Shown here in pieces: positions 63,018-64,000 of a stretch of 64,000 bases of DNA. Location of the stretch: the NCBI RefSeq assembly GCF_964019385.1, contig NC_088643.1, positions 73,022,574 through 73,086,573 on the forward strand, written 5' to 3'. This DNA is from Sycon ciliatum. Taxonomy: Eukaryota > Porifera > Calcarea > Leucosolenida > Sycettidae. The first letter of the stretch is position 1. Every line of letters starts with the position of its first letter. The position numbers and the translations under genes were made by a program. The notes below the pieces were generated by a model that saw only the letters and a program-made list of their open reading frames with translations, made no database searches and was not told the origin of the DNA.

Positions 63018-63168
63018 TCATAGAGGTCTGGCAGGACTTTTCGCCTTCATCAAGGCCTCGTGCGTACGGCCGCGGGCGCAGGCCTCGGCGCTACGCGCCT
63101 TGGCCTGCGCCCTTGGCCGTACGCACTCGGCCTTGATTCAGCCGTAAAGTCCTGCCAGACCTCTATGA
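63018..63168. repeat. GC-rich hairpin, arms of about 73 bp
   Basis: Starts TCATAGAGGTCTGGCAGGAC and ends in its inverse, with only about 5 bp between the arms. The inner arms carry GTGCGTACGGCC and GGCCGTACGCAC. Confidence 0.9.
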
Positions 63169-64000
63169 TTGTCTACTTCTGTGGGGGAACATGTGAGTAG
63201 TGGTGGTTATACTTTTTTAGACGCAGGTCATTCTGTGCATGTTGCTGTTGCAGAATTTCATGACTCTGTCATAAATTTGTCTTGCCTTTCAGATATTTCA
63301 GATTTCCCCACCCTCTATCAGATTTATTTGAGAAATGTAGCCATGCGCCAGGTGCGTGTCACAGATGTTTTTGTTGATTCTGTGTTTATAATGGTTTATA
63401 ATCATGGGTTATCGTGATAAGGTCATCCAGCATCATATTGCACTGAAATGGTTATTCTGTTGATGTCAATACAACTTTTGGAAGTAGTTCAATGACTTCA
63501 AACTGTTAGTCCCCGATTTTCTGAAACAACACAGCAAAGGAGGAACAATAAACATGTATTAAAATGTAAACAAATACATTGTTGAGTCCGACACCTCGTT
63601 CCAACAACTACACTGATCCTGAGGATAAAAGGGTCAAGGCTATGGTTGGAGGTACTGATACTGAGAGATAAACAAGGCACTCCATGATAATAAAAGCTTA
63701 CACATCTTTTGGTGAGTATGAATGATATCCAGTTGAACCTCTTTAGGACGAACACCAAGGGACCAATGGTATTTATGCTGTGAGTTTGTCTTAACCTATT
63801 TTATAACCAGTGAATACAATTATTTCTCCAATAGACACACGAATAGATTTCTTCTACAGCGAAAGATTCTAAGCCACGCCGACTCATTGACTCGTCTTGT
63901 ATGAAACAAAAGAGTCACTAGAGAGGTTCTGCAAAACGAAAATGCGTACAAACTTTCGCTCTACATCATGAAGTGCGAAACTTCGCACGAACTTCGCACG

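Larger units (their letters stand above)
61031..64000. other. 3' end of the window, no gene recognised
   Basis: Contains a single pogo-like end at about 61484 (CAGTCAACTTCGCTAATAAC), a large palindrome (61583-61990), a TAA array (about 62170-62193) and a GC-rich hairpin (63018-63168). An open stretch at 63169-63417 resembles no known family. Confidence 0.6.

Noticed and set aside
63169-63417. 82-codon open stretch after the GC-rich hairpin
   Set aside because: No homology recognised, and no splice or regulatory context.

Overview
The window is animal nuclear DNA. Three conserved metazoan genes are broken into many small GT-AG exons, all on the + strand, and the introns and spacers are crowded with microsatellites, short inverted-repeat DNA elements and decayed retroelements. 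The combination suggests a marine invertebrate, possibly an early-branching one such as a sponge. That placement is inference, because nothing in the sequence names the species.

Layout. 1-2672: 5' flank or intron with a tRNA-Leu-derived fragment. 2673-17752: a TET-family methylcytosine dioxygenase gene in ten recognised coding exons; the N-terminal exon or exons were not found. 17753-28203: about 10 kb of repeats. 28204-37290: COX15 (heme A synthase), eight exons, whose introns carry LTR-type and LINE remnants, a tRNA-bearing palindrome and hAT-like elements. 37291-44462: repeat-rich spacer with two diverging LINE tails. 44463-55055: a complete RAS small-GTPase gene in ten coding exons, with a 27 x 50-bp minisatellite abutting the exon 3 splice acceptor. 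55056-64000: decayed LINEs, foldback elements and a single-exon THAP-domain ORF flanked by inverted repeats.

Roles. TET enzymes oxidise 5-methylcytosine in DNA, COX15 makes heme A for cytochrome c oxidase in mitochondria, and RAS is a membrane-anchored signalling switch. They share no pathway; their adjacency is simply gene order.

The main discovery candidate is the TET protein. Every zinc ligand I can align and both 2-oxoglutarate-binding arginines are kept. However, the iron-binding His-x-Asp is His-x-Glu, the distal iron-binding His is Tyr, and the base-contacting residues are changed. The usual large insert in the catalytic barrel is absent, and a roughly 1,150-residue Gln-rich tail follows the domain instead. 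Other notable points are the minisatellite at the RAS acceptor, recurrent GT/CA repeats at splice sites, and a TTAA-flanked element nested in a pogo-like one. Exon joins were made by eye from reading frame, splice consensus and remembered family sequence; no alignment program or transcript data was used.
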